A stretch of DNA of 64,000 bases from Siphonodentalium dalli. Lineage: Eukaryota; Mollusca; Scaphopoda; Gadilida; Siphonodentaliidae. Position 1 is the stretch's first letter, and the number at the start of each line of letters is the position of its first letter. Shown in pieces: positions 1-11,044 of this stretch. Made by a program: the position numbers and the translations under genes. Below the pieces are notes generated by a model, which saw nothing but the letters and a program-made list of their open reading frames with translations, was not told where the DNA came from and searched no databases. Location of the stretch: contig CP136069.1 in the NCBI GenBank assembly GCA_032622095.1, positions 100,286,278 through 100,350,277 of the forward strand, in the 5' to 3' direction.

Positions 1-144
1 CAGTAGAATTATGGATAACTTTTCAGGATTTAGTCGGAAATATGGCTTGTTGCCATTCATCGGAAAGCTCTCGAGAGCTTTTCGATGAATGGCAACAAGC
101 CATATTTCCGACTAAATCCTGAAAAGTTACCCATAATTCTGCTG
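1..144. repeat. 144-bp near-perfect palindrome (foldback)
   Basis: The two 72-nt halves are reverse complements with only a few mismatches, centred on CTCGAG at 70-75. The sequence could fold into a long hairpin. It starts at the window edge, so its left limit may lie outside. It could be a foldback MITE; no target-site duplication can be judged. Confidence 0.85.
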
Positions 145-1266
145 TGGTTAAGAAGTCGATTAAATAGAGCATTACTGTATGAGGTAAGAAAGCCCTCATG
201 CAGTGACACCGCATGCATGTATAGGATATTACCATAGTAAAGGCTAAAATCTGTGCAAAAATACATTAAAAACATCATACAAAACATTACTAGAGTTCCG
301 GGAAGGCAACATCAATTCTTTGGATAGAGGGATGCTGATAATATGTAATTAGGGGATTCTCCTTGTTGAACACATACTCACAGTTTGACTGTTGAGTACA
401 GGTCAAAATTAGCCCAATGCTAATAGACTTAAGTGCAATTCATTATTAAATGTGAATTTGGCCTCCCATACACATCTACTTTACCATTTCAGATAGTTTA
501 AACGAATAAATTAATGCATACAAGTGGAATAAAATAGTAATGTAGAACTCTACATATTCGATGAAACATAATTAAATGTCCCTAATAGGATTAAATTTTA
601 GCTTTCACTATTCTGTTTCCGTCATTTTAGACAGCTTGCACCGCACAAAATTTGAAAAATTTACAATGTACACTTTTCTCAGAACTTGCATGGTTATTTT
701 CAATCTAGCGAATTCTGAACTATAACAGTTTGAAAGACTTTGCTTTTTGTTTGAGAACATTGACATTTGATTGAAAGAATTTTACAGTTCCGATTTCTGT
801 ACATCGATTCATATTAAATCAGGACTTATATTTTGTTTATTGCTGACAAATCACCCCAATGTTCCATAAATTTGCGACCCCATCACATGTACTGCAACTG
901 CGTATTCATGCGTAATGGGAATTGCTCTTTGAAATTACCAAATTACTCTTCGATATGACCAAAATGTAGGTTGTTTTTGTCTCAAAACTGTCATAAATTT
1001 GGCTTAATTTGACCAAATATGATAGTGTCAGTTAGCATAAGATAAATACAACAATAGCAAGAGCCTCGCGAAAAATCATACTTCTAACGAGTTGAGATAA
1101 AACACATCTCAAAACACACTATGCTATTATCGTATATATATCTTATTGTTTGAAGTGGGATATATACTATATTGAATTGCATATAGTCTATAGTCGTTAG
1201 ATCTATATACATGCAGATAATGGTATAGCTTGAAATGTCCTGCATATAATTACATTTATGTTCCTA
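145..1266. other. AT-rich non-coding stretch
   Basis: No exon-like reading frame was found. Positions 289-345 resemble the unit repeated at about 20155-20400 (ACTAGAG ... GGGATGCTGATAATATG), so at least part is a dispersed repeat. Confidence 0.5.
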
Positions 1267-1300
1267 CTAGCAGGGTTACCCGGCGTTGCCCAGGTTAAAC
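1267..1300 (-). mobile_element. Helitron 3' terminus (minus strand)
   Basis: On the minus strand the sequence reads GGGCAACGCCGGGTAACC, then CTG, then CTAG followed by T. A GC-rich potential stem-loop about 10 nt before a terminal CTAG, with a T flank, is the standard Helitron 3' end. The element would extend to higher coordinates. Its 5' TC end was not identified. Confidence 0.55.
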
Positions 1301-1589
1301 CGTTAAAGTGATGTGAAACCCTCTGCATGTTCAAATTGTTGTGGATATTTGGTGGGAATAGAGATTACTCTTGCTCAAAGTGTTGCACGTATTCTCATAA
1401 ATTGTTTATTCAAATAGCATCACAAAACATGATTCTGACCCATGGAATGTAAGTATAGTGGCTCACCTTGTAAATTTCCACCATATAACATATACATGTA
1501 TAGTGTACTGTGCAGTCTGTTCACCGTTGTGAACAACTTAAATGAAATTATGTGCCGTTGGTGCTATACCAACTGTTAACATGGCACCC

Positions 1590-1671
1590 TATTCCCGGTT
1601 CCTACAAATCATATTCCCGGGAAACGGGAATGAGTATGGGACCCGGGAACCGGGAAATTCCCATTCCCGGG
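1590..1671. repeat. Clustered ATTCCCGGG palindromic motifs
   Basis: ATTCCCGG / CCGGGAAT motifs recur in both orientations at least six times in 82 bp, giving several alternative hairpins. It lies just left of the truncated hAT-type copy, where the left part of that element is missing. Confidence 0.6.
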
Positions 1672-1681
1672 ATTAAACTCT

Positions 1682-2533
1682 AATTCAATACCAGCACAGT
1701 TCTCGACGATATCATAATAGTCATGGTTATAATATTTGTGAGTTCTTTAGAACGAACGTAGCTATTAAAATAGGAATGCACGATGGACTGCCGTGTTATG
1801 GAAACTATAAGTTTCAGCAAACTTCCACAAAGGTTGGCCCCTACCCGCAAATTTCACCTGCAAAGTATTTGAGTTTCATTCACCAGTCACCACAGGATAT
1901 GCGATAGCCTGTACCAGTAACATCTAAGTATACTCGCATATGATATCATGCAGAATATCACTGATTAAATTGCCATAGTTTCCCTGGTTTTGGATATCTT
2001 GTCATTATGAGGAAGTATTGCTGAAGAATTATTAAAGGGATACAGTTCACTTGCTTTTGGGATCATCTAAATGATATATATGAACAATGTCAATCAACTC
2101 CCCTGAGGGCGAGTGCATTCAGTTCATTGAACACGATGACAGTCGGCACATTTCAAATACGTATTACATGTAGTAGTGCCGCCTTTCTTGTAGAAATATA
2201 CAACGACGTCGCCATTGTTTAAAGCTGCAGCTTCGCATTAAATTTGTAGAATATACAATAACCTGAAAAGAGTAACCATGTCGCACCATCAAATGAACTG
2301 CCGACTGTTTGCAACATATTAGTAGTACTCATATTGTCGGAATCTCTTCGATACACGATCAAGGATTGTTAAACCCTCAGTTGTAGATTAAACATGTAAA
2401 ACAAAAATGGTATTCAATATTACCCGGCATTTTCAGATGTCCGAAATAACATATTAATCAACAACGGAAATGGCAATCGATTATCGGTTTTATCAACGGT
2501 TCATCAATTATACGATTAATCGTGGCACCCCTA
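1682..2533 (+). mobile_element. Truncated hAT-type non-autonomous element (copy 1)
   Basis: This matches the right two-thirds of the complete element at 33019-34194 (starting near CAATACCAGCACA, and ending ATACGATTAATCGTGGCACCCCTA). The left terminal inverted repeat is absent and replaced by other sequence. No transposase frame is present. Confidence 0.7.
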
Positions 2534-3419
2534 GATGCTACCTCTATTAGACCACAACAATAATTATTGTGAAATAGTCTCAATGCCCAATATAAACCAC
2601 AGACAGTCCAATTTATACAGGGTCTGTTATGAAAAACCTACCTCAACAAGTCCAGTTGTATCTGTTGATGCCCGCTAGTCGAGTTCATCCAGCCAGATAG
2701 TGTTGACTTTGCCAAACATTACATGGTTTGAGTTTTTGAAGAAGATGATCACATACAAAAGCAAGATTCTTGAGCGACATAACATTATTGTGTACCAAAA
2801 TTAACTGTATATGGCCACATTGTGAAAACCGGGGAGGGTCGTTCCTGTTACCAAAATGTCACTCCTGTTACCAATGTCACTCCTGTTTAATACCAGTGCA
2901 TATTTATAGTTTGTTAAAAAAAATATTCGTCCATAGAAAACAGTTATTATTATATTGGGATTGGTACAAAGTGTCGATATTATGCAAATATTATAAACTT
3001 GGAACTCTTAGTGCATGGCCTACAGAGTAATCAGTTTTGTACTTTTATGCAATAAATGTGTGGTTTACCCATGCTTATAGAGATTTTAAACAATTTCGCT
3101 ATGATGATTATTCAAGCTCAATTGTTCCACAAAGTAACAAAAGATAATAACAACAACTATATTTTAGTTGGATGAAATGACCGCTATTGGTGAAAGCTGG
3201 TTGTTGTTTGTTAGTATCAGGAGAGACATGTTTTACCACTTTGCTTGATTAAGTCATGTTGCCATGGCAATAGGAATAAAATTCCAGTATGCCAAAGCAA
3301 ACCCTAATTCAAGGTGAGTCATCATATTCGACATGGAAATTTTATTTTTCTGTGAATTTGAACTTTGAATTCCATGTAATGCAATCCTCCAAATTGTACT
3401 GTTTTCAAATATTCACCCC
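2534..3419. other. Non-coding stretch
   Basis: AT-rich, with a short local duplication of a CCTGTTACCAA unit at 2844-2888. A small open frame at 2770-3030 shows no protein-like composition and no splice context that would fit the downstream gene. Confidence 0.4.
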
Positions 3420-3990
3420 TTTGTTGTCAGATGAGTGACTCAACTATTATTTTAATGTCAGCAGTTTCACATGCCTGACAGATTGTAATGACTTTCGAGC
3501 ATCAACTCAGTTTCCACTTTCCCGTAAGAAGTTTTCTTTGAGCTTAACATTTCTGAGACCAATCACAATTTGATCTCTGATCAAGGAATCTGTTAGCACA
3601 AAGTCCACCGAAATTACATGTTAGTCCCTTGATTTTCAAATCAGTGAGCGTCTGTTCGAAAGATATTTCTATCTTTCTGACATCATGATCAAAATACTTT
3701 TCATTCTCATTCTTTTTCGGAGAACAATTGTCAGTGAATTTCTGCATAACATCATCATATTTTTCCTTTCACCATCCTCGAAAGTGAAGGAGTTATAGAT
3801 GTTGAATGCCTCTTCCTTGGCAACCATCAGTAGTAAAGGCACATGTCATTAATTGTCGATTTCGCTGATTGCCTTCTTGTTCATGTTAAACTGTTGCAGG
3901 AAACTTCCCAGTGAAGGATAGTTGATTTGGTGGTCGAATGTGAACATCCATCTTGAATTCACACTTGCTACCATGAACTATGTTGGTGGT
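3420..3990 (-). pseudogene. Decayed Gypsy-type retrotransposon gag fragment
   Basis: Minus-strand translation gives, in order, the gag-like motifs EEAFNIYNSFTF, then MQKFTDNCSPKKNE, then a TDLKIKGLTCNFGGLC segment, then KLLTGKWKLS and VITICQACE. This order and spacing match the gag protein of invertebrate Ty3/Gypsy elements, where an AxxVYNTF block, a YCxPxKN block, a DLxxKAxTCxFG block and an ICRxxE block follow one another. The frame is broken by several stops and at least one frameshift (near 3765-3775). No protease, RT or LTR was recognised nearby. It sits upstream of the first recognised exon of the host gene and in the opposite orientation. Family match is from memory of the motif layout. 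Confidence 0.65.
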
Positions 3991-4446
3991 TATTAGATTA
4001 ACTGTATTGTGTATATATATTCCTTTAATATCAGATGTAAAGCATATGGTATGACAGTTTATAAAATAATGAATGTGGGGCTCAGAAAGATGTCACGTGT
4101 TAGTGAGAACAGCTGTAAGAACTGGATTTTCATTTGACTCTTGTTGTGCAATTTTCACAATTCAATGTTATCTTAAAAAATTATAAACTTCTCACTTCAG
4201 ATTATCTTAATTTTGTTTTAATCGAAACACATTTCTGAAACTTGAACGGAAAATCATAAAATCCACTGTTCATCTTAAGATCATCTTAAGACCTTGTTTC
4301 ATGAAACTGGCCCCTGGTTTTTGAACTAAAAAGAATTACCGGTAGGACCATCAGAAGTATTAAAAGTGGGGTCACAAATCATATTTTAATTTGGTTTGAT
4401 AGCTTCATGAGAGTTGATAATAAAAATTATTTGTAATCTCTTTCAG

Positions 4447-4578
4447 AACTAGTTGTTGAGTTTATATGCAGGAAATGTTTCTTCCCTCAGAATTGTCAGG
4501 AAAATAACACTTGCTTGGAAGGAACATATGGTTCTGGCTGTGAGCAGTGCCTCAACCATAAGGAAGCTGGCAATATAA
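4447..4578 (+). CDS. Exon of a GCC2/GCC3-type multi-pass membrane protein (Cys-rich exon)
   Basis: The exon follows a strong acceptor (AATCTCTTTCAG) and ends at a donor GTATGT. It encodes 43 full codons with the pattern CRKC, then C at NCQ, NTC, then GTYGSGCEQC. This CxxC...C...C...GxxGxxCxxC spacing is typical of the ephrin-receptor-like Cys-rich (GCC2_GCC3) repeats that precede the membrane part of large extracellular proteins in many eukaryotes. Entry and exit are both phase 1, so the single A left at 4578 joins CT of the exon at 5654. Upstream exons were not recognised in 1-4446. The protein's function is unknown; a cell-surface role is inferred. Confidence 0.75.
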
Positions 4579-4643
4579 GTATGTATACCAGAATATTTAC
4601 CTCTGGCCGGGCGATAATTGGCCACTTAAAATTTTGTCGGGTT

Positions 4644-4662
4644 GGGGGGGGGGGGGGGGGGG
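4644..4662. repeat. Poly-G run (19 nt)
   Basis: Uninterrupted G run in the intron between the first two exons. It is likely length-variable and prone to G-quadruplex formation. Confidence 0.95.
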
Positions 4663-4695
4663 AGGGATTATAGTAATATAGAAATTGCCTGCATA

Positions 4696-5352
4696 CTGTA
4701 TACACCCGTCAGTAAGCCCAGGGGGCTCAAGCAGGTTATTGCTCGAAAAGTGGGTACTGGGCTTACTCACGAGGACCTCCCCGCGCAAAAATCAAGTTAG
4801 CCTTCAGGTGCCAACCTACCATCATGTTTTATGCCAACACCATATTAAACACAATAGGGTTGTATGATGAGTTCACAAGTTAATTTAGTTACACTAATGC
4901 TTATTAATCAAGCTAATTCTTATAAAAACACAACAGTGAGATGCGTGAACATACATTACTCTTCTGCATTATCAAAGGATCCTACAAAAACACCAAGTCA
5001 TTACTCCACATCCCATTGGATTTAATCTGATAGAGGTGTGAACTATAAGTGACACATCCTTTGATTTTATTGATTTGATACCTCTTTGACTGACAGAACA
5101 ACTAAGAATAGAATAGAATAAAATGTGTATAATTCACAACAATATTAACACAAAAGTGTATATTATACATCTTTATTATTTAAGAAACAACTGGAAAAAA
5201 TAATCAACGCGTGCTTGAGTATCTTCTCCTATTCTACAAATGCTCAAAAATGGGGGTGGGCTTATCTACGAGGACCACCCCATGTTTTGTTTAGGGTAAA
5301 AACCCAGACTGGGCTTATCTTCGAGGATGGGCTTACTGACGGGTGTATACAG
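4696..5352. mobile_element. TA-flanked inverted-repeat DNA element
   Basis: Perfect 25-bp terminal inverted repeats start CTGTATACACCCGTC and end GACGGGTGTATACAG. TA lies at 4694-4695 and again at 5353-5354, a TA target-site duplication as in Tc1/mariner elements. The 657-bp interior has no transposase frame. Inside it, GGGCTTA...CGAGGAC units recur in direct orientation near both ends. It lies in the intron between exons 4447-4578 and 5654-5787. Confidence 0.75.
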
Positions 5353-5653
5353 TATGTCCGTCCATATGTGCCATTTGTGCATCCATCCGAATCTGACTTC
5401 CGAATGATAAATTTAAGTTACACTTGTCTGATCACATTCAATTTGGTATATGGGATTAGTTACATTAAAATACAGGTCAAGTTACTATAGCTTTATCCAA
5501 TTGTCATAGCACAATCGCATTTCTTTAGCCACTGAAACTCGACCCACTGTGTCTGAAACACCTCATCTAATAAATTTCATGTTTATTTTGACATAACTTT
5601 TATTCTTTTCAATCTACTCCAGTTCTTAACATATCCTCATCTGGACATTTCAG

Positions 5654-5787
5654 CTTATGAGCGAGTCGGCAGTACATGTGTGGCGTGCTCTGCAGTCCCT
5701 GTTAGATTCATAGCCTTTGCCATTTGCCTCATAATAGTTGCTCTTGGCTTCATCATCAATGGGATTACGATATCTTATTGCACTAAA
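5654..5787 (+). CDS. Exon encoding CxxC and transmembrane helix of the same membrane protein
   Basis: Acceptor GGACATTTCAG, donor GTAAGT. Joined in phase 1 to the preceding exon, it encodes TYERVGSTCVACSAVPVR followed by a strongly hydrophobic helix (FIAFAICLIIVALGFII) and then NGITISYCTK. A Y......CxxC block directly before a membrane helix is how GCC2/GCC3-type receptors enter the membrane. It ends in phase 0, so the exon at 43567 can follow directly. The intron before it is 1,075 bp; the one after it is about 37.8 kb. Length (134 nt) is almost the same as the two neighbouring exons (132 and 133 nt). Confidence 0.8.
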
Positions 5788-6032
5788 GTAAGTATTTTAT
5801 GTTTTCCTTGGGCTGTCTGGTTGCCTCGGTAATTAAGGAAGTCCTGGATTGGCCCAAAACTATGCCCTTCTAATTTGTCCAGCTGTCTTCCTAAACTATA
5901 CATTTAGTCCTGTTATGCACACATTGTCATGATGAAGACACTACCAGGGACATATCCAGGCCGGTTTTTGTTTTTGTTTTCCCAATTCATGTCCCAATTC
6001 ATATCATAACAAGATACAAAACATTTATATAG

Positions 6033-7040
6033 TCTATTATATATTTTGGAAGATCTGTCTGTGTGTGTATGTGTGGTGTGTGTGGGTGTCTGTGTGTTCG
6101 CGATGAACTCGAAAACGGCCGATCCGATTTCGATGAAACTTGGTATGTGGGTGTCTTTTCGGCCAGGAAGTGGCATAGGCCTATTAATTTTCAGATCCGA
6201 GGTCAACTTTTCACGTGCCGAGGTCAAATCTGTTTTTACGCTGTGTTACGGGACTTTCATTTGAGTTCGGTGCTTACAAATCGATTCGAAACAGCGCGAA
6301 TAATAAAATGCCAGTCATAATAATGACACTGTGAGACTCTTTCGTGTTTCCTCTTTCCAACGATATATATTGCGTATGTATCCGTTTTAATTATCTGCCT
6401 CAATTATCAAGAAGAAGTGGTACTATCTTCCATCAGGATAAAAACAATGTGTAACTTCTATGACGTCGTTAGAGGTCATAACGTTAGATCACGTTAACGC
6501 TTAACCCTTTACCCAACAAACCGGCCAAAACCGGCCAAATAAAGCTTCAACAGCCTAAAATATCTTCAGTCTGTCTCAATAGAACCATACAAATATGGAT
6601 ATCATTGGAACCGGCTCCTTGACCACATTGTGATAGTTACAGTTATGCCCTGTGCCAATGCATTCTCTTATATATGCGAGTCGACCATAACTCGCATATA
6701 TAAGAGAATGCATTGGCACAGGGCCCTTCTGTTGGGTAAAGGGTTAACCGGCCGATGCATTTGACTGTTTCAGACGTCTTGGCGATATCTCGGGCACCGA
6801 TGGTAATTTATCTTTACGTTGAAACTTGATTATAAAATTATTAATGAGCGAGTGTATAATTATGAGGCGCGTTTATATACTTGAGTGGAAATCAAATCGG
6901 GTTAAACTGGCCGATTTCCCGGTATCCGCTGGGCCGATTTCCACCATTTTTGGGGTGTTGGTGTTTGACCCCACCTGACCTTGACCTTCAAAATGGTCAA
7001 TTCAAGGTCAAAGCCCGGACGAAGTCGGGTCACCTTCTAG
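6033..7040 (+). mobile_element. Non-autonomous Helitron, copy 1
   Basis: Begins TCTATTATATATTTTGG and ends with a stem-loop (CCCGGACGAAGTCGGG), then TCACCTTCTAG, then T. TC at the start, CTAG at the end and a hairpin about 8 nt before it are Helitron hallmarks. It carries a GATGAAACTTGGTATGTGGG core and an inverted pair of TGACCTTGACCTT / TTCAAGGTCA motifs near 6976-7010. No Rep/helicase gene. A TTAA-flanked MITE interrupts it at 6505-6743. Confidence 0.8.
6501..6747. mobile_element. piggyBac-like MITE inside Helitron copy 1
   Basis: Target duplication TTAA at 6501-6504 and 6744-6747 flanks a 239-bp element whose ends are CCCTTTACCCAACA and TGTTGGGTAAAGGG. TTAA plus a CCC-starting inverted repeat is typical of piggyBac-type elements. 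Its right half holds a perfect 34-bp inverted repeat (6648-6681 and 6690-6723) with an 8-nt loop. Confidence 0.85.
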
Positions 7041-7672
7041 TCTCATATATATTTTGAAGACCTCTGTTTGTCTGTCTGTCTGTATGTATGTTTGTCTGTC
7101 ATTTATACAAATCTACGATTCTCGACCGATCGAGACGAAACTTGGTACGTGTTTGTAGTTTGACCAGGCGGTGGACGTTGTCGTATTGGCGAGCCCGTGC
7201 GGCGCCCGCTTCGCGCATGCGCAGACGAGATCTCGGAAACGGGTGAAGCTATCGACTTGAAATTTGCTATGTGAATGTATCTTGCCCCGGATACGAATTT
7301 TATCGGGTCGCCGAGCCCGTGCGACGCCAGCTTCGCGCATGCGCAGACGAGATATCGGAAACGGGTGGAGCTATCGACTTGAAATTTGGTATGTGAATGT
7401 ATCTTGCCCCGGATACGAATTTTATCGGGTCGCCGAGCCCGTGCGACGCCAGCTTCGCGCATGCGCAGACGAGATATCGGAAACGGGTGGAGCTATCGAC
7501 TTGAAATTTGGTATGTGAATGTATCTTGCCCCGGATACGAATTTTATCGGGTCGCCGAGCCCGTGCGACGCCAGCTTCGCGCATGCGCAGACGAGATCTC
7601 GGAAACGGGTGGAGCTATCGACTTGAAATTTGGTTTTTGAATAGCCCGGACAACGTCGGGCTCATCGGCTAG
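7041..7672 (+). mobile_element. Non-autonomous Helitron, copy 2 (with 122-bp tandem array)
   Basis: Starts TCTCATATATATTTTG at the base after the CTAG of copy 1 and ends with stem-loop CCCGGACAACGTCGGG, then CTCATCGGCTAG. Most of the interior is a tandem array of a 122-bp unit. The open frames here are repeat-driven, not genes. Confidence 0.75.
7190..7640 (+). repeat. 122-bp tandem repeat, about 3.7 units
   Basis: The marker GCGCATGCGCAGACGAGAT recurs at about 7214, 7336, 7458 and 7580, a period of 122 bp. Units are almost identical and hold GACTTGAAATTTGGTATGTG. GC content and CpG density are well above the surroundings. Confidence 0.9.
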
Positions 7673-8286
7673 TCTATTATATATTTTGGAAGATCTGTTT
7701 GTGTGTCTGTGTGTGTGTCTGTGTGTTCGCGATGAACTCGAAAACGGCCAAGCCGATTTCGATGAAACTTGGTATGTGGGGGTATTTTCGGCCGGCGGGT
7801 GGCATGGGCCTATTAATTTGTCTGTGCGACGTGACCTTGACATTGAAATCTGGTCATTTCAAGGTCAAACGCCCGAATATCGCGGGATTTCGATGATACT
7901 TGGTATGTGGGGGTACTTTCTTATGGCGAGTCTCATAAGCATATTCATTTGCCCGTGCGACGTGACCTTGACCTTGAAATCGGGTAACTTCAAGGTCAAA
8001 TCGCCAATTTTGATGGGATTTAGACGAAATTTGATACGTGGGGTTACTTTTGTCCACTGATTGTTTTGGACGGGTCCAATCGTGACCCCGACCAGACCTT
8101 GACCTTCAAAATGATCAATTCAAGGTCAAATCGGGTAAAACCGGATGGATTTCGACGGGCACGTTTGTCGGGTACTTTTGTCCGGGCAGTGTTTTTGGAC
8201 TGGTCAAATCGTGACCCCACTTGACCTTGACCTTCAAAATGGACAATTCAAGGTCAAAGCCCGGACGAAGTCGGGTCACCTTCTAG
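7673..8286 (+). mobile_element. Non-autonomous Helitron, copy 3
   Basis: Starts TCTATTATATATTTTGG directly after the CTAG of copy 2, and ends CCCGGACGAAGTCGGG, then TCACCTTCTAG, then T. It contains four inverted pairs of TGACCTTGACCTT-type and TTCAAGGTCAA motifs (near 7831-7867, 7961-7996, 8094-8129, 8221-8257). Same family as copy 1. Confidence 0.8.
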
Positions 8287-10019
8287 TTATATATATATTG
8301 ACAAAAGACATACAAGTTTCCAAAAAAATTTAAGTTTAACAGTTGGTATGTTTGGCTTTATCTAGCTTTCATCTGTGAAAACTTAAAATAGTTTGAGATC
8401 AGGTTTGTTATCATTCAGCCTTCAGACTTTAATATTTCAATCAAATTCAAGTGAAATTACACAATACAGTACAGGAACAGTGACAATGTGATCAAATCAA
8501 CCCGTTTATCAGGTGGGATCTCATAATACCCAGTAATAGTCCAACTTAATAGACATTGTTTAGCATAATCCATTGAACCAAAGATATCTGACAATCCCGT
8601 ACTCTCAGGTGCCAAATAAACGTGCGCTAATGTCATTACTAGAAGTTACAAACCACTAAATAAAACTGTTTTTGGTTGGCTGAGATGCGACATCGCTTCG
8701 ATAAAAACCTATTTTGAGAGTCACGGTTCGCCAAATCTTTTACTTCGTCTACTTTCGGTTTGTGATAATGCGCAAAATCTAAACTGGGTCGAGTTCATGG
8801 GACCCGAAACGATAGAAAAGCTGATTAATTAGAGTACAAACACTACCTGTTGACCAATGAGGAACGTCGTCTCCGAAAATCTCAGTCAATGTCACGAGAT
8901 TGACAGTTAAATGGGAGGGGCTTTATATTAATAACACATGTCAAGTTGTCAACTTTATGACGGGAATTGGGGGAGATTCATTGTCTGTTGACAAGTTTAT
9001 TCTGGGAAGTTTAACAATTGCTCAGCAACCCACACAGGCCAGTGCACAGAGTGCAGTGTTCAGTGTTGACGTGACACGGGGAAAGACATACATGTAGATT
9101 GATATGATGGTTAACAGTGAAATAAAATTGCAGCAATAGCAGTAAGACAGACATCAAAGGTTTGCCGCCGGTTGTAAACGACATGTCATTGACAATGTAG
9201 GTCACTTGCTGCATGACGTGTACTATTGAAATAGGTCATTAAAATTGAGGTCACTCAGGTCAGGTCTGTGCTTTGATCAGTGGACCACTAGCAACTGATT
9301 GATCTATTTATACAATGTGTTTCAGGAAGATGGCATCGTATTGTCCACACATGCAAATTGATACAAAGCGGTCTGCTGGCCTCATGGTTACTCTGTGATA
9401 AATAGGGAATGCTTATCATTTTTATTACTTATTGTGGGGGATTACCTTCATTTTTTGTTAGATACTGATTGAACATCGATCGTTCTCGTTCGTGGCGACC
9501 GCTGCTTACTTAATACCTGAATTGGTAATAACGATATGCAGTTTGTGTATCGAGATACTTATCGTTTGAACGCCCGTATCGATGACTGTATCGTCAGTGC
9601 TGTATCGCAGTCGCATTGATACATCGATGTGTCATTACACCCCTATGTAGAATACAACAATCAACATGTAACATAATCTATGCCAACTATATATCATATG
9701 AGTAATATGTAATTGCACGCATGGTCATACATAATGTATGAATGGGGTAAACAAGATAGTGAAGATACATGATGCATAATACCTAAAAGTCACTTCCTCC
9801 GCACAGGTATGATTCCCTGTACTATATAAATGTACACATAAGCCTTCATGGCTCGAGTTTTAATGCTCATACTACCATGAAAAGTAAAATCCGTAACCCA
9901 GCACATTTATTGTGCACCAGCACTATTATTCTTTTTTTGGTAAAAATGTCACCCAGCACTTTTATTTGGCCAGCACTTTTATTTGGCACCTGAGAGTACA
10001 TATATAAAAAAATTCGAAA
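8287..10019. other. Intronic sequence without recognised features
   Basis: Mostly AT-rich. Near 9930-9990 the phrase CAGCACTTTTATTTGG occurs twice close together. No splice-bounded protein-like frame was found. Confidence 0.5.
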
Positions 10020-10345
10020 GTTTCGCTTGTAAAATTCAAAATACTGACTCGGTGAGCCCTAGATTAGCTCTCAATGCAATGGATTTTCAAAATTTTTGCA
10101 GGGGGAGGTCCCCCAGACCCCCACCATCAGTAGGGGGACACCCCTTCCTGAACCTCCCACACTCAGGCCTTCGGGATATGCCTTTGGCATATCATTGCCC
10201 GAAAACAGGTGTTCCCAAAAAATCCCTGGATCCTTCACTGACTACCCAATACACATATTACGAACGTCACTGCCCACAGCCAATACTGAAAGGTGATAAC
10301 ATCACCATCCCAGCCAATGCAACTTTTCTGATGGCAAATTATTAA
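10020..10345. repeat. Probable dispersed repeat with G/C-run hairpins
   Basis: Contains GGGGGAGGTCCCCCAGACCCCC-type complementary runs at 10100-10122 and a CCTTTGGCATATCATTGCC palindrome. The open frame at 9983-10345 follows these runs and shows no domain. Family not identified. A poly-C run follows at 10446-10463. Confidence 0.4.
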
Positions 10346-10463
10346 AAATAAATCAGGATTTATGTTAGTAATATTACATCACTGATCTTGTTTATCTTAA
10401 TCTGAATTAATTTTATTAGGTAGAATTTTTTTCAGAGTTGTGATGCCCCCCCCCCCCCCCCCC

Positions 10464-11040
10464 ATAGTATAGTATAGTGAATATTTATTGGGTTTTATCT
10501 TGATATTTTATAATAGACAAACAAACGGTAAGTTTGTGTATTGTCAGTATTAATTTCTCCATTGGTAGAAAACACATGTTTTAAGTGATGGCTTCGTGGG
10601 GAAATGATACATAAAATACATCATCAAGGGGCATATTAATTATAGATAATTCACATGTGAATGCAGTTACAAATGTCTGGTTTATATCATCGATGACATC
10701 GCACATTGGTGTTTACTTGAAATTGTACGGGCTATTTCACCTTGACATTGCTGCAATCAGCTGATGTTCGAGTGCATCGCGTAAACTAATCAACTAAAAA
10801 TAACCTTCAGGCCTATTGCGATGGAGAAAAGTACGTTCTCCTAGTGAAATTTGGAGTGATCATATTCAATATAAAATGACAAGACATTTATTAAAATGGA
10901 GGTAAGTAAATTCTGTAGATTATAATTTTGAAAAATGGTGTGACCACGTGCAAATTTATTTTTAAAGTCGCCACGCATGTCTCTTGAAACAAACTCTTCA
11001 AATAAACATAATTAATGTTTTACAAGCTCATTTATTTGAT
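10464..11040. other. Intronic sequence without recognised features
   Basis: No exon, tandem repeat or element end seen. Confidence 0.4.
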
Positions 11041-11044
11041 TATT

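Noticed and set aside
4496-4788. Pro-rich minus-strand frames
   Set aside because: Produced by the poly-G run read on the opposite strand; the + strand exon at 4447-4578 explains the coding signal.
7103-7640. Several overlapping Arg/Ala-rich frames on both strands
   Set aside because: All follow the 122-bp tandem repeat (not a multiple of three) within Helitron copy 2.
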